DNA from: Arthrobacter sp. AFG7.2
GTDB taxonomy: Bacteria > Actinomycetota > Actinomycetes > Actinomycetales > Micrococcaceae
Reading direction: 5' to 3'
Assembly (NCBI RefSeq): GCF_002892835.1
Contig: NZ_PJMB01000002.1
Span: 310,001 to 374,000, forward strand
Length of the DNA stretch: 64,000 nt
Shown here: positions 7,215 through 19,425 of the stretch, piece after piece
Layout of the letters: every line of letters starts with the position of its first letter
Numbering within the stretch: the stretch's first letter is position 1
The notes under the pieces: generated by a model
The model's database searches: none
The model's input: only the letters and a program-made list of their open reading frames with translations
What the model was told of the DNA's origin: nothing
Position numbers and translations under genes: made by a program

Positions 7215-9443
7215 TTACAGCACGTCCACGCCGTCCAGCCGGAGCTGGAAGGGCTCGGTGGAACGTTTTGCGGCTGCGGCTGCCCTGGTGACCCGCAGCA
7301 CGCGGGTCACGGCAGCTGCCTGTGCATAAGGGAAAAAGAGCAGCGTCCGGACATCCTCCACTGAGCGGCGGGGCGTGGGCGGGCCGTTAAGAACCACGGG
7401 TGCCGGTCCGGCAGTGCGCAAGGTGATTCCTCCGGCGGCCAGCTCCGCGGTGACGGCCCCGGCGTACTGCTCGACGGCGGCCCTGGGCCCGGTAACGGAT
7501 GCCAGGCGTACGGCAGGGGGCAGCTGCAGCTCCACCCGCAATGACAGCTCCCGTTCGGCATAGCCGGCGGGATCCCATCTGAGCAGGGCGCCTACGGCAG
7601 CTGTGTCCGCTGCGGTGACCACCACCAGCCCGCCATCCGCGGCCGGGCGGACAAGCGCTGCGGCGTTGAACCACCGCCGCACAGTGTCCTCGCCCGCGCG
7701 GAGCGTCTCACGGCGCAGCAGGGAATCACCGTCCAGGAGCAGGGCTGCAGCGTATCCCCCGGTGGCCACCGGTTCCGCGCCTACAGTCGCCACCACCAGG
7801 GCCTTGCCGGCGCCCACTTCCGCTTTGACCTGGTCTCCCGAGGAGGTAATGACCGTCTTGCCGGGAAACGCGCGGCCGAGCTCCTCCGCTGTCCTGATGA
7901 CTCCCGTGGCGCCCTTCCGGAGCCGCCTGCCACCGCAGTGCACGCAGTGCCAGTCCGGCGCAGGTGTGGAACACCAGCGGCATTGGGGCATGGCTGAGGT
8001 TCCGCTTGCCCCGGCTACTGCAAGCGGCCCTTGGCACGTGCCGCACCGGGCGGGCTCCCGGCAGGTCTCGCAGGCGAGCGACGGCGCGTAACCGGCACGC
8101 GCAACCTGCACCAGGACCGGTCCGTGCTCCAGTCCTTCCTTTGCCGCCCGCCACGCAGCTCCAGGAAGGCGGGCAATCCTGGCCAGCGGATCCCGCTCCT
8201 GCTCGAAACTGTCGGCAGTATTGACGATGCGCGGAACAGTCCGCCGGACATCAGGGCGGCCGGCATCGACTGCAATTGCCCAGCCGGCCTCCACCAGCCG
8301 CTGGGCCTCCGTACTGCGGGAGTGGCCGGCGAGGAGGCAGGCAGCGCCTTCCTGCCCGGCCCTCAGGAGCAGGACGTCGCGGGCGTGGGCGTAGGGGGCG
8401 CGTTGTTCGATGTGGAGGTCGTCGCCGTCGTCCCAGCAGGCCACCAGGCCAAGGTCCTTGACCGGGGCGAAGGCGGCCGACCGCGTGCCAATGGCAACCC
8501 GGGCTGTCCCCGCCAGAAGCCGAAGGAAATTCCGGTAGCGCGGAGTGGGCCCGTCGTCGGCCGTTAACCGGGCAACTGCGTCTTCGGGCAGCAAGGCCTG
8601 GAGGGCTTTTTCGAGGCGGTCGAGATCGCGGTAGTCGGGCACCACTACAAGGGCGCCACGCCCTGATGCGTAGGCGGCCGCCGCCGCTTCGGCCAGTAGC
8701 TGCGGCCATCCTCCCGTGCCATAGCCCTGAAGCGGGTTCAGGACGGCCCGGGGAGAACCGCCGCCCGCCAGATGGTGCAGGAACGTCGGGCCGTTGCGGT
8801 ACAGCGCCCAGGAAACGGGCAGCGTTTCCTGCCCCGGACCCGGGGGCGTCTCTGGACTTTCGGGCACCCGGCCCGGATCAGCGGTACCAGCGGGCAGCCC
8901 GGCCGTGAACTCCTTTTCCAGCTTCGCCACCCGGGGCGGCACGGCAACGCGCAGGACGTCGCTGACGGTACCGGCGCAGCGTGCCGCGACGGCGGCCACA
9001 AGTTCCCGGACAGCGGGTGTGAGGACGGCGACCGGGGACACGACTTTCGCCAACGGAACCAAGGTGTGTCCGGCGTCGGATTCGGCGACCCGTTCCATCA
9101 GGAACCCGCTGAGATCCTGGCCGTTGAACTTGACCTTGACCCTGACGCCCGGCATCGCCGATTCGTCCAGCGCCTCCGGAACCCCGTAGTCGAAAAGCCG
9201 GTCCAGGTGCGGCAGGGAGGACTCCACCAGCACCTTGGCCACGGGCAGGTGCCGGGCCAGTTGCGGGCCACCGGGCCGCGGAGTGGCCGGAAAACCCTGC
9301 AGGAGCGAAGGCTGGACCGCGCCGGATCCGTCCGGGGACGGCTGGAGAGGGCTGTCAGCAATGGGCACATGAGTACCCGGCCTGTGGGCAGCGATGGCAG
9401 TTACCTCCGTTCGGCTCCCGGATGGACATGCCCAGCCAACCAC
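7215..9443 (-). CDS. priA: Probable primosomal protein N' (PriA), helicase-inactive actinobacterial form
   Basis: A 742-residue PriA homologue acting at replication restart. The N-terminal DNA-binding domain (about residues 65-175: VAKVLVESSLPHLDRLFDYG) and the zinc-binding cysteines (CETC, CGTC, CRWC, CVHC, about residues 455-510) are present. The expected Walker A motif is replaced by a QGYGTGGW segment without the Lys-Thr pair, and the DEEH-box region reads CWDDGDD. The protein therefore probably binds forks and recruits the primosome without unwinding DNA. This degeneration is known for actinobacterial PriA and is not a sign of a pseudogene. It follows metK. The GTG at 9443 gives a long Pro-rich leader, and a later start such as GTG 9365 is possible. 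Confidence 0.9.
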   Translation of the reverse strand: MVGWACPSGSRTEVTAIAAHRPGTHVPIADSPLQPSPDGSGAVQPSLLQGFPATPRPGGPQLARHLPVAKVLVESSLPHLDRLFDYGVPEALDESAMPGVRVKVKFNGQDLSGFLMERVAESDAGHTLVPLAKVVSPVAVLTPAVRELVAAVAARCAGTVSDVLRVAVPPRVAKLEKEFTAGLPAGTADPGRVPESPETPPGPGQETLPVSWALYRNGPTFLHHLAGGGSPRAVLNPLQGYGTGGWPQLLAEAAAAAYASGRGALVVVPDYRDLDRLEKALQALLPEDAVARLTADDGPTPRYRNFLRLLAGTARVAIGTRSAAFAPVKDLGLVACWDDGDDLHIEQRAPYAHARDVLLLRAGQEGAACLLAGHSRSTEAQRLVEAGWAIAVDAGRPDVRRTVPRIVNTADSFEQERDPLARIARLPGAAWRAAKEGLEHGPVLVQVARAGYAPSLACETCREPARCGTCQGPLAVAGASGTSAMPQCRWCSTPAPDWHCVHCGGRRLRKGATGVIRTAEELGRAFPGKTVITSSGDQVKAEVGAGKALVVATVGAEPVATGGYAAALLLDGDSLLRRETLRAGEDTVRRWFNAAALVRPAADGGLVVVTAADTAAVGALLRWDPAGYAERELSLRVELQLPPAVRLASVTGPRAAVEQYAGAVTAELAAGGITLRTAGPAPVVLNGPPTPRRSVEDVRTLLFFPYAQAAAVTRVLRVTRAAAAAKRSTEPFQLRLDGVDVL

Positions 9444-9494
9444 AGGGGACTGACATTCTTCACCAGGCGAATGACCGGGACGGAAGCGTGCAGC

Positions 9495-10730
9495 CTAGGC
9501 GTTGAAGAATGCCTTCAGGTCATCGACGCGGTCCAGCCGCTCCCAGGTGAAGTCCGGCTCGTCGCGCCCGAAGTGCCCGTGCGCTGCGGTCTTGGCGTAG
9601 ATGGGCCGCTTCAGGTCCAAGGCATCGATGATGGCGCGGGGGCGCAGGTCGAAGATCTCCGCAATGGCAGCGCTGATCCGCGCCGGGTCCACCGTTTCAG
9701 TCCCGAACGTCTCAACGTACGTGCCTACCGGCCGCGCCTGGCCGATGGCGTAGGCGATCTGGATTTCCGCCCGCTTGGCAAGCCCTGCAGCAACCACGTT
9801 CTTGGCAACCCAGCGCATGGCGTACGCGGCGGAGCGGTCCACTTTGGACGGGTCCTTGCCGGAGAATGCACCGCCGCCGTGCCGGGCCATGCCGCCGTAG
9901 GTGTCCACAATGATCTTTCGTCCGGTCAGGCCGGCATCACCCACCGGGCCACCGATCACGAACTCACCGGCAGGGTTAAGAATGTTATGGGTGCGGGACA
10001 GGTCCAGGTTGGCACCCGCCAGCACCGGCTCGATGACCACCGATGCGAGGTCCGCGCGGAGCCGGTCCAGGCTCGCGCCTTCCGCATGCTGGCTGCTGAT
10101 GACGACTGTTTCCACGGAAACCGGGACGTCCTTGTCGTACCCCACGGTCACCTGGGTTTTGCCGTCCGGGCGCAGGTACGACAGTTCGCCTGACTTGCGG
10201 ACTTCGGTGAGTCGTTCGGACAGGCGGTGTGCCAGCCAGATGGGTGTGGGCATGTACGACGGCGTTTCGTCGCTGGCGTAGCCGAACATCAGGCCTTGGT
10301 CGCCGGCGCCCTGGAGGTCGTAGTCATCTTCCTGGCGGCCCTCGCGGGCTTCGAGCGAGTTGAACACGCCGCCTGCAATGTCGTTGGACTGCTGCCCGAT
10401 GGAAACGGAGACGCCGCAGCGGGCGCCGTCGAATCCGTTGGCGGAAGAATCGTAGCCAATGCCCAGGATCGTTTCGCGCACGATCTGGGGAATCTCCACG
10501 TACGCATCAGTGGTGACCTCGCCTGCCACGTGGACCAGGCCCGTGGTGGCCATGGTCTCCACAGCTACCCGGGACTCCGGGTCGGCAGCCAGCAGAGCGT
10601 CCAAAATGGCGTCACTGATCTGGTCGCAGATCTTATCGGGATGGCCTTCGGTGACCGACTCGGAGGTGAAGAGCCGGAGTGCGGAGGGCGTGGCCCCGGA
10701 CGTCTGGGGAAGGTGCAGCGGTAAAGTCAC
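9495..10730 (-). CDS. metK: S-adenosylmethionine synthase MetK
   Basis: Makes S-adenosylmethionine from methionine and ATP as a cytosolic tetramer. At 411 residues it is full length. The N-terminal [14 protein letters not shown] motif, the [10 protein letters not shown] loop and the P-loop-like [19 protein letters not shown] segment are all present. The ATG at 10730 gives a 17-residue tail before the conserved start, normal for actinobacteria. It lies between coaBC and priA in the conserved mihF-gmk-rpoZ-coaBC-metK-priA order. The 86-base gap after coaBC contains a small hairpin and possibly its own promoter; no SAM riboswitch fold was recognised there. Confidence 0.97.
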   Translation of the reverse strand: MTLPLHLPQTSGATPSALRLFTSESVTEGHPDKICDQISDAILDALLAADPESRVAVETMATTGLVHVAGEVTTDAYVEIPQIVRETILGIGYDSSANGFDGARCGVSVSIGQQSNDIAGGVFNSLEAREGRQEDDYDLQGAGDQGLMFGYASDETPSYMPTPIWLAHRLSERLTEVRKSGELSYLRPDGKTQVTVGYDKDVPVSVETVVISSQHAEGASLDRLRADLASVVIEPVLAGANLDLSRTHNILNPAGEFVIGGPVGDAGLTGRKIIVDTYGGMARHGGGAFSGKDPSKVDRSAAYAMRWVAKNVVAAGLAKRAEIQIAYAIGQARPVGTYVETFGTETVDPARISAAIAEIFDLRPRAIIDALDLKRPIYAKTAAHGHFGRDEPDFTWERLDRVDDLKAFFNA

Positions 10731-10767
10731 TCAACTACCTTACTGGTTGGGATACGCACCACCCGCA

Positions 10768-10789
10768 GGAGACGGGGCGAGATGTCTCC
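10768..10789 (-). other. Small hairpin between coaBC and metK
   Basis: GGAGAC (10768-10773) and GTCTCC (10784-10789) form a 6-bp inverted repeat with a ten-base loop. There is no U-run. It may be a weak terminator of coaBC or part of the metK leader. The region is too short for the known SAM riboswitch classes. Confidence 0.3.
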
Positions 10790-10816
10790 GTGCTAAGTGA
10801 ACGTGGCCTGAAACAC

Positions 10817-12055
10817 TCAGGCTCGGGGCGAAACGGAATTCAGTTCGTAGCCGATCCGGCTGATGATGGCTGCCGAAACCTCTGTCTTGGTTCCGGAGGC
10901 CTCCTGTGGTTCGGAACCGGCGCGGGCCAGGATGACCACCGAATTCGTATCCTGCCCAAAGACCTTGTCCGTGCCCACATGATTGACCACCAGGAGGTCA
11001 CAGCCCTTGCGCTGAAGTTTCGCCTGGGCATGCGCCAGAACGCCACCATCGCTGTCGCCGGTTTCTGCCGCGAAGCCAACAATCAGCTGCTGCTTTTGCC
11101 CGGCTGTGCCGTTCCGCAGTTCCACCAGTTCCTGCAGGATGTCAGGGTTGCGCACCAGCGTGATGACGGGATCGGCTGTGTCATCACGCTTCTTGATCTT
11201 GGTGTCCGAAACCTCCGCAGGGCGGAAGTCGGCAACTGCCGCAGACATGATGACGGCGTCGGAGTCAGCTGCCGCCGCCAGCGCGGCTTTGCGAAGCTGC
11301 AGGGCCGTCTCCACCTGCACCACATCGACGCCGGCCGGGGGCGGGACTTCCATGTGGGCTGCCAGCAGGCGGACGCTGGCGCCGGCATTCCGGGCGGCGA
11401 CGGCCAGGGCGACGCCCTGCTTCCCGGAGGAGCGGTTGCCCAGGAAGCGTACCGGGTCCAGGGGTTCACGGGTGCCGCCGGCACTGATGGTCACCGTCCG
11501 GCCGGCCAGCGGCAGCTGGAAGTCTGATGGTCCTTGCAGCAGTGCCATGGCAGCGTCAAAAATAGCTTCCGGCTCGGGAAGCCTGCCCGGGCCGGAATCG
11601 GCGCCCGTCAGCCGCCCGGTTGCCGGCTCCAGGACGGCCGCACCACGGCTGCGCAGGGTCTCAACGTTGGCCCGGGTGGCAGCATGCTGCCACATCTCGG
11701 TGTGCATGGCCGGGGCGAACAGCACAGGGCCGTGCGCCATCAGCAGGGTGTTGGTCAGCAGGTCCCCGGCCTGCCCGGTCGCTGCTTTTGCCAGCAGGTC
11801 GGCAGTGGCCGGGGCGATGACCACCAGATCCGCTTCATGGCCCAGCCGGACGTGGTTGACCTGGTGGACGTCGTCGAAAACGCTGTTGCTCACCGGGTTT
11901 CCGGACAGCGCCTCCCAGGTTGCGGTACCCACGAAGCGGGTGGACGCCTCCGTGGGGATGACCGTGACGTTGTGGCCGGCTTCAGTAAAAAGCCGGAGGA
12001 GCGATGCCACCTTATAGGCGGCAATCCCTCCCCCGACTCCGAGGACTATGCGCAC
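10817..12055 (-). CDS. coaBC: Bifunctional CoaBC (phosphopantothenoylcysteine decarboxylase / phosphopantothenate-cysteine ligase)
   Basis: Performs two consecutive steps of coenzyme A synthesis. The flavin-dependent decarboxylase domain covers about residues 1-180 (GVGGGIAAYK at 6-15 binds FMN; PATADLLAK is conserved), and the CTP-dependent ligase domain about 185-405 (ISAGGTREPLDPVRFLGN, then SAAVADF and KIKK). The decarboxylase motif usually written PxMNxxMW reads PAMHTEMW here, with His in place of Asn. The start is GTG at 12055. It sits 39 bases after rpoZ in the conserved gmk-rpoZ-coaBC cluster. The 412-residue length is normal for the fused form. Confidence 0.96.
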   Translation of the reverse strand: MRIVLGVGGGIAAYKVASLLRLFTEAGHNVTVIPTEASTRFVGTATWEALSGNPVSNSVFDDVHQVNHVRLGHEADLVVIAPATADLLAKAATGQAGDLLTNTLLMAHGPVLFAPAMHTEMWQHAATRANVETLRSRGAAVLEPATGRLTGADSGPGRLPEPEAIFDAAMALLQGPSDFQLPLAGRTVTISAGGTREPLDPVRFLGNRSSGKQGVALAVAARNAGASVRLLAAHMEVPPPAGVDVVQVETALQLRKAALAAAADSDAVIMSAAVADFRPAEVSDTKIKKRDDTADPVITLVRNPDILQELVELRNGTAGQKQQLIVGFAAETGDSDGGVLAHAQAKLQRKGCDLLVVNHVGTDKVFGQDTNSVVILARAGSEPQEASGTKTEVSAAIISRIGYELNSVSPRA

Positions 12056-12094
12056 GTGACCTCCGTCAACAGCACGTCAGTTCGGCGGCAGTTA

Positions 12095-12355
12095 TTACTC
12101 TGCTGCTTCGATCGGCGTGGAAACCAGCTTGCCTTCGTTAATCTCGCGCAGGGCGATCGAGAGTGACTTCTCGTTCAGCTTGGTGTCAACCAGCGGGCCG
12201 ACGTATTCGAAAAGGCCCTCGTGCAGCTGGGCGTAGTAAGCGTTGATCTGACGAGCACGCTTGGCACCGAAAATCACCAGGCCATACTTGGAATCGGCTG
12301 CCTCAAGCAGCGAGTCGATGGGCGGGTTGATGATGCCTTCAAGGTTCGTAGACAC
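12095..12355 (-). CDS. rpoZ: RNA polymerase omega subunit RpoZ
   Basis: An 86-residue subunit that helps assemble and stabilise the beta' subunit of RNA polymerase. The conserved central helix region [19 protein letters not shown] is present, and the C-terminal segment [15 protein letters not shown] is typical of actinobacterial omega. It lies 15 bases after gmk and just before coaBC, an order shared across actinobacteria. The ATG start directly precedes the [13 protein letters not shown] sequence expected for the family. Confidence 0.96.
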   Translation of the reverse strand: MSTNLEGIINPPIDSLLEAADSKYGLVIFGAKRARQINAYYAQLHEGLFEYVGPLVDTKLNEKSLSIALREINEGKLVSTPIEAAE

Positions 12356-12370
12356 GAATTCTCCAAAGTT

Positions 12371-12967
12371 CTAGCGGGTTGACGGTTCCGGCGCGCCATG
12401 CGGGTGCGGGGTCAGCCCCATGAGTGAAACAAGCTCGTCCGCTGCCCGGCGAACGTCGTCATTCACGACGGTGAAATCGAACTCCGGTTCAGCAGCAAGT
12501 TCCAGTTTAGCGGTTTCCAGCCGCTGCTGCTGTTCCTCCGGGCTTTCGGTGCCGCGGCCCACCAGGCGGCGGACCATTTCGTCCCAGCTGGGCGGGGCCA
12601 AAAAGACAAACTGTGCGTCGGGAACCGCGGCTTTCACTTGCCGGGCACCCTGAAGGTCGATTTCCAGAAGTACAGACCGGCCCTCGGCAATGGCCTGATT
12701 AACGGTGCTCTTCAGCGTCCCGTACGTGTTCTGGCCGTGAACCACAGCCCATTCCAGGAGTTCCCCGTCCGCTACGAGCTGCTCGAACTCTTCTTTGGAC
12801 TTGAAGAAGTAGTGGACGCCGTCCTGCTCGCCGGGACGGGGAGCCCGGGTGGTGGCGGATACGGACAGCCATACCTCGGGATAATTGTCCCGGATGTAGG
12901 TGGACACGGTGCCTTTGCCAACAGCCGTCGGACCAGCGAGGACTGTCAGTCCAGGTTTCTTGCTCAC
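12371..12967 (-). CDS. gmk: Guanylate kinase Gmk
   Basis: Converts GMP to GDP with ATP. The 198-residue protein has the P-loop [11 protein letters not shown] (about residues 10-20), the GMP-binding [13 protein letters not shown] segment with the following GVHYFF, and [12 protein letters not shown]. It is cytosolic and essential for guanine nucleotide supply. It follows the mihF gene by 44 bases and precedes rpoZ. The association of gmk with mIHF and omega is conserved in actinobacteria and links nucleotide supply to transcription. The C-terminal 12 residues are Pro/His-rich and likely disordered. Confidence 0.97.
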   Translation of the reverse strand: MSKKPGLTVLAGPTAVGKGTVSTYIRDNYPEVWLSVSATTRAPRPGEQDGVHYFFKSKEEFEQLVADGELLEWAVVHGQNTYGTLKSTVNQAIAEGRSVLLEIDLQGARQVKAAVPDAQFVFLAPPSWDEMVRRLVGRGTESPEEQQQRLETAKLELAAEPEFDFTVVNDDVRRAADELVSLMGLTPHPHGAPEPSTR

Positions 12968-13011
12968 GTATTCCTTTGCCGGGGTTGGGATCAGCAGGCT
13001 TCACGCCCGCC

Positions 13012-13329
13012 CTAACTCTCGTCTATAAAATCTACCAGCGCCCGGCGCTGGTGAACGCCCAGGCCGCGGACCCTGCGGGAAGCGGCTATCCCCAACTGGC
13101 CCATAATTGCCGCGGCCCGTACTTTTCCGATGCCCGGGAGCGCCTCCAGCAGTTCGGACACCCTCATCCGGGCCAACGCATCATCCTCCAGCGAAGAGCT
13201 GATGATGTCCGCGGCGGACCTTTCACCGTTCTTGAGGCTTTCCTTGGCCGCCGCACGGGTAGCCCTGGCTGCTGCTGCCTTGTTCAGGGCGTCAGCCCGT
13301 TCCGACGCGGATAACGGTCGCAGGACCAT
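13012..13329 (-). CDS. mihF: Actinobacterial integration host factor mIHF
   Basis: A 105-residue nucleoid-associated DNA-binding protein specific to actinobacteria and unrelated in sequence to HU/IHF. The N-terminal helix is rich in Ala and Arg (about residues 8-45), and the C-terminal part has a helix-two-turn-helix / helix-hairpin-helix segment, LLEALPGIGKVRAAAIMGQLG at about 62-82. The family usually ends with the basic RRVRGLG region, seen here. It lies just upstream of gmk, the standard place. A 26-bp perfect palindrome sits 31 bases upstream of the start. The ATG at 13329 follows a G-rich stretch that may act as ribosome-binding site. Confidence 0.94.
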   Translation of the reverse strand: MVLRPLSASERADALNKAAAARATRAAAKESLKNGERSAADIISSSLEDDALARMRVSELLEALPGIGKVRAAAIMGQLGIAASRRVRGLGVHQRRALVDFIDES

Positions 13330-13359
13330 GGCGCCACACCCCCGGGATTCGGTGGATTT

Positions 13360-13385
13360 GGTCCAAGGGCGGCCGCCCTTGGACC
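13360..13385. repeat. 26-bp perfect palindrome between pyrF and mihF
   Basis: Thirteen bases (13360-13372) are followed at once by their exact reverse complement (13373-13385), with CGG/CCG at the centre. It lies 57 bases after the pyrF stop and 31 bases before the mihF start. There is no U-run on the minus strand, so a simple rho-independent terminator is doubtful. It could end the pyr operon by a GC stem alone or be a protein-binding site for mihF control. Confidence 0.6.
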
Positions 13386-13442
13386 TGTCCTGAAACTACC
13401 CTTTGGTGCTGCCCGAATCAATGCATCCGGTGAAACGCACCA

Positions 13443-14307
13443 CTATTCGCTGCGGAGTCCGTCGACGTTCCGCTGGGCGGCCTCACGCAGTCCGCGCTGA
13501 TCCGGCCCGGCAGAGAGAATCTCCCGGCTCGAGGTACCCAGGACTTGCGGATAGGCAGCACCGAAAGTGGCGCGCAGATCCGACGGCGTTGCCCCCTGCG
13601 CGCCCAGGCCCGGCGCCAGGATGGGCCCGCGCATGCCGGCAAGATCCAGGTCCAGGTCCGACAGGGCGGAGCCTACGGTAGCGCCCACCACAAGGCCCAC
13701 GGAACCGAGGCTTCCCTGGTAGCGGCGGTTTTCCACCGCGGCCGCCTCCGTGATCCGGCGGGCCACCGAGTCCGCTCCCCCGACGTGCTGCACGGAGGCA
13801 CCCTCCGGGTTGGACGTCAGCGCAAGGACGAAGACGCCGCGGCCCGTCCCGGCTGCAAGGTCCAGCGCGGGGCGCAACGACTCGAAGCCAAGGTACGGGC
13901 TAAGGGTCACGGAGTCCGCAGCCAGGGGGGAATCGTCACGGAGCCAGGCGTCGGCGTAGGCGGCCATGGTGGATCCGATATCGCCGCGCTTGGCGTCGGC
14001 AATGGTGAGCACGGACTCGTCCCGGGCCTCGGCAAGAACCTCTTCCAGGACCGCCATTCCGGCGGAACCGTGGCGCTCGTACAGCGCCACCTGCGGCTTG
14101 ATGGCGGCAGCGAGCGAAGCCACCGCCTCCAGCACCGTCAGCGAAAACCGCCTCAGCCCGGCGACGTCGTCGTCAAGTCCCCAGCTCTTCAACAGGGCGG
14201 GGTGGGGATCGATGCCGACGCACAACGGGCCGCGGGCCGCCATGGCGGCACCCAGCCGCGAGCCAAAGGACTCCCGGCCGGGTACTGCAGCGGATGGCGA
14301 TACGTGC

Positions 14308-14315
<8 letters not shown>
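13443..14315 (-). CDS. pyrF: Orotidine 5'-phosphate decarboxylase PyrF (type 2)
   Basis: Catalyses the last step to UMP, decarboxylating OMP. The 290-residue length and the signature [19 protein letters not shown] (about residues 100-118), with the catalytic Asp-Lys-Asp arrangement, mark the longer actinobacterial type 2 family. The substrate-phosphate segment [15 protein letters not shown] is near residue 235. It starts at ATG 14315 and overlaps the 3' end of carB by eight bases, so it is translated as the final gene of the pyr operon. A palindrome follows it. Confidence 0.96.
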
Positions 14316-17621
<3,306 letters not shown>

Positions 17622-17622
<1 letters not shown>

Positions 17623-18902
17623 TACTTCTTGTCCTCAGTCTTGTTGTCGTTTTTGTGTTCAGCGCCTGCGGGATGTGCGGAGTCCACGGGATCCTTGGAC
17701 AGATTGGCGGTCCTGCCGTCCCGGGTGCCCTCCATCAGGTCGATGAAGCGGTCAAAGAGGTAGGCGGCGTCGTGCGGGCCGGCCGCTGCCTCGGGGTGGT
17801 ACTGCACGGAGAAGGCGGGGATGTCCAGGCAGGCCAGGCCCTCCACCACGTCGTCGTTCAGGCTGACGTGGCTGACCTCCACACGGCCGTACCGTTCCTC
17901 CGGAGCCAGCGTTGCGCCGTCGAGCGGTGCATCCACGGCGAAGCCGTGGTTCTGGGACGTGATTTCCACCTTGCCCGTGCGGCGGTCCATGACGGGCTGG
18001 TTGATGCCGCGGTGGCCGTAGCGGAGCTTGTAGGTGCCAAAGCCGAGCGCGCGGCCCAGGATCTGGTTGCCGAAGCAGATACCGAAGTACGGCAGCTTCT
18101 CGTCAAGGACGGAGCGGAGCAGCTTCACCTGTGTATCGGCAGTGGCGGGGTCCCCGGGGCCGTTGGACATAAAGAAGCCGTCCGGGTTGACCGCCTTGAC
18201 GTCTTCCAGGGTGGCGGTGGCGGGGAGCACGTGGACCCGGACGCCGCGCTCGGCGAACCGGACGGGCGTCATGGCCTTGATGCCAAGGTCGACGGCGGCA
18301 ATGCTGAACCGGGGTTCGCCGTCCCAGCCGTGGTCCTTCGGGTCCACCACGTAGGCTTCGTCGACGCTGACTTCCTCCGCGAGGCGTGCGCCTTCCATGG
18401 GGGCGCTGGCCAGCACCGCGTCAACCAGTTCCTTGTCCGTGGCCTGCGCGGCTTCGCCGGAGAAGATGCCGGCGCGCATGGTTTTGTGCTCGCGGAGGTG
18501 GCGGGTGATGGCCCGGGTGTCCACGCCCTGGATGCCCACGATCCCCTGGGCCACCAGCTCCTCGTCCAGGGAACGCTCGGAGCGCCAGTTGGAGGGGCGG
18601 CGCGCGGCGTCACGGACGATGTAGCCGGCAACCCAGATGCGGCGGGACTCTGCGTCGTCGTTGTTCACGCCAGTGTTGCCGATGTGCGGTGCGGTCTGGA
18701 CCACAAGCTGGCGGGCGTAGGAAGGATCCGTAATGGTCTCCTGGTAGCCGGTCATGCCGGTAGCGAAGACGGCCTCGCCCAGGGTGGTTCCGGTGGCGCC
18801 GTAGCTGCTCCCGCGGAAGATGCGGCCGTCTTCAAGGACCAGCGCAGCTGGAACGGAAACCGGAGCGGAAACTGGGGCGGTTACTGCGGTATGTGTTGTC
18901 AC
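17622..18902 (-). CDS. carA: Carbamoyl-phosphate synthase small subunit CarA
   Basis: The glutaminase subunit that supplies ammonia to CarB. The class I amidotransferase domain has the nucleophile Cys in [12 protein letters not shown] and the His of SVQYHPEA; the N-terminal domain starts at [12 protein letters not shown] place the start at GTG 18902 (about 426 residues) because GGAAAG lies seven bases before it, overlapping the stop of the upstream gene, and the resulting MTT-type N-terminus fits the family. An ATG at 18926 would add eight residues and overlap the upstream gene by 20 bases. The first 20 residues are Ala/Val/Pro-rich and not part of the fold. Confidence 0.96.
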
Positions 18903-18906
18903 TGTC

Positions 18907-19425
18907 TTACTTTCCACTGTTGGCATCAGCCGCGGGGGCCGAAGAAATCAATTCCTGAAGTGCTTCGAACAGAACGTCCTTGTCCGCCGCGCGGCGGGTG
19001 CGGAAGCCGGTGTCCAGCCCATGGCTGCCGTGCGTCCAGGCCAGGACCAGGAGGCCGTCCTTTTCCACGAATTTGCCGGCCATGCCGCTGTCCTGCCGGA
19101 CGGCGGTGAGCGACGCCGCAGGGACGTAGAGTGCCGGAGCTCCTGAACGGTCAAAGAGGACGCCGTGCGGGTAGACCTCGAGGACGGCGTTGGTGCGGAT
19201 GCCCAGGCCATGGACCGCGATGCGGTCCAGCCAGTCACCGGCTGTGGTGGTGGCGACGTATTGCCCCTCCGCAACGGCGAGCGGCTCACCGGCAGCCTCC
19301 GGCACGGACGGCAGGTGTTCGACGTCGGACTGGCGGCGCAGCCTGTTCCGCCATCCAACGGCGAGGAGGACGAAGACGACGGCAATGATCGCGAGCATCG
19401 CGAGTCCGGGGAGGATTTTGTCCAT
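18907..19425 (-). CDS. Membrane-anchored PH-like-domain protein within the pyr operon
   Basis: A 172-residue protein of unproven function. It has one N-terminal membrane helix (about residues 5-26, [18 protein letters not shown]) followed by basic residues, so the remainder should be cytosolic. The C-terminal 120 residues are predicted beta-rich and resemble a bacterial PH-like fold ([20 protein letters not shown], then [10 protein letters not shown]). Its ATG shares one base with the pyrC stop, and its own stop overlaps the carA ribosome-binding site, so it is translated as an integral part of the pyr operon. Mycobacteria have a membrane protein at the same place between pyrC and carA. A scaffold or membrane tether for pyrimidine enzymes is a guess. 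Confidence 0.85.
   Translation of the reverse strand: MDKILPGLAMLAIIAVVFVLLAVGWRNRLRRQSDVEHLPSVPEAAGEPLAVAEGQYVATTTAGDWLDRIAVHGLGIRTNAVLEVYPHGVLFDRSGAPALYVPAASLTAVRQDSGMAGKFVEKDGLLVLAWTHGSHGLDTGFRTRRAADKDVLFEALQELISSAPAADANSGK

Noticed and set aside
7215..9443. priA as a pseudogene because its helicase motifs are missing
   Set aside because: The frame is complete, zinc cysteines are intact, and loss of these motifs is known throughout actinobacteria.
10731..10816. Possible SAM riboswitch upstream of metK
   Set aside because: Only 86 bases with one 6-bp hairpin; none of the conserved cores of the SAM classes could be found.
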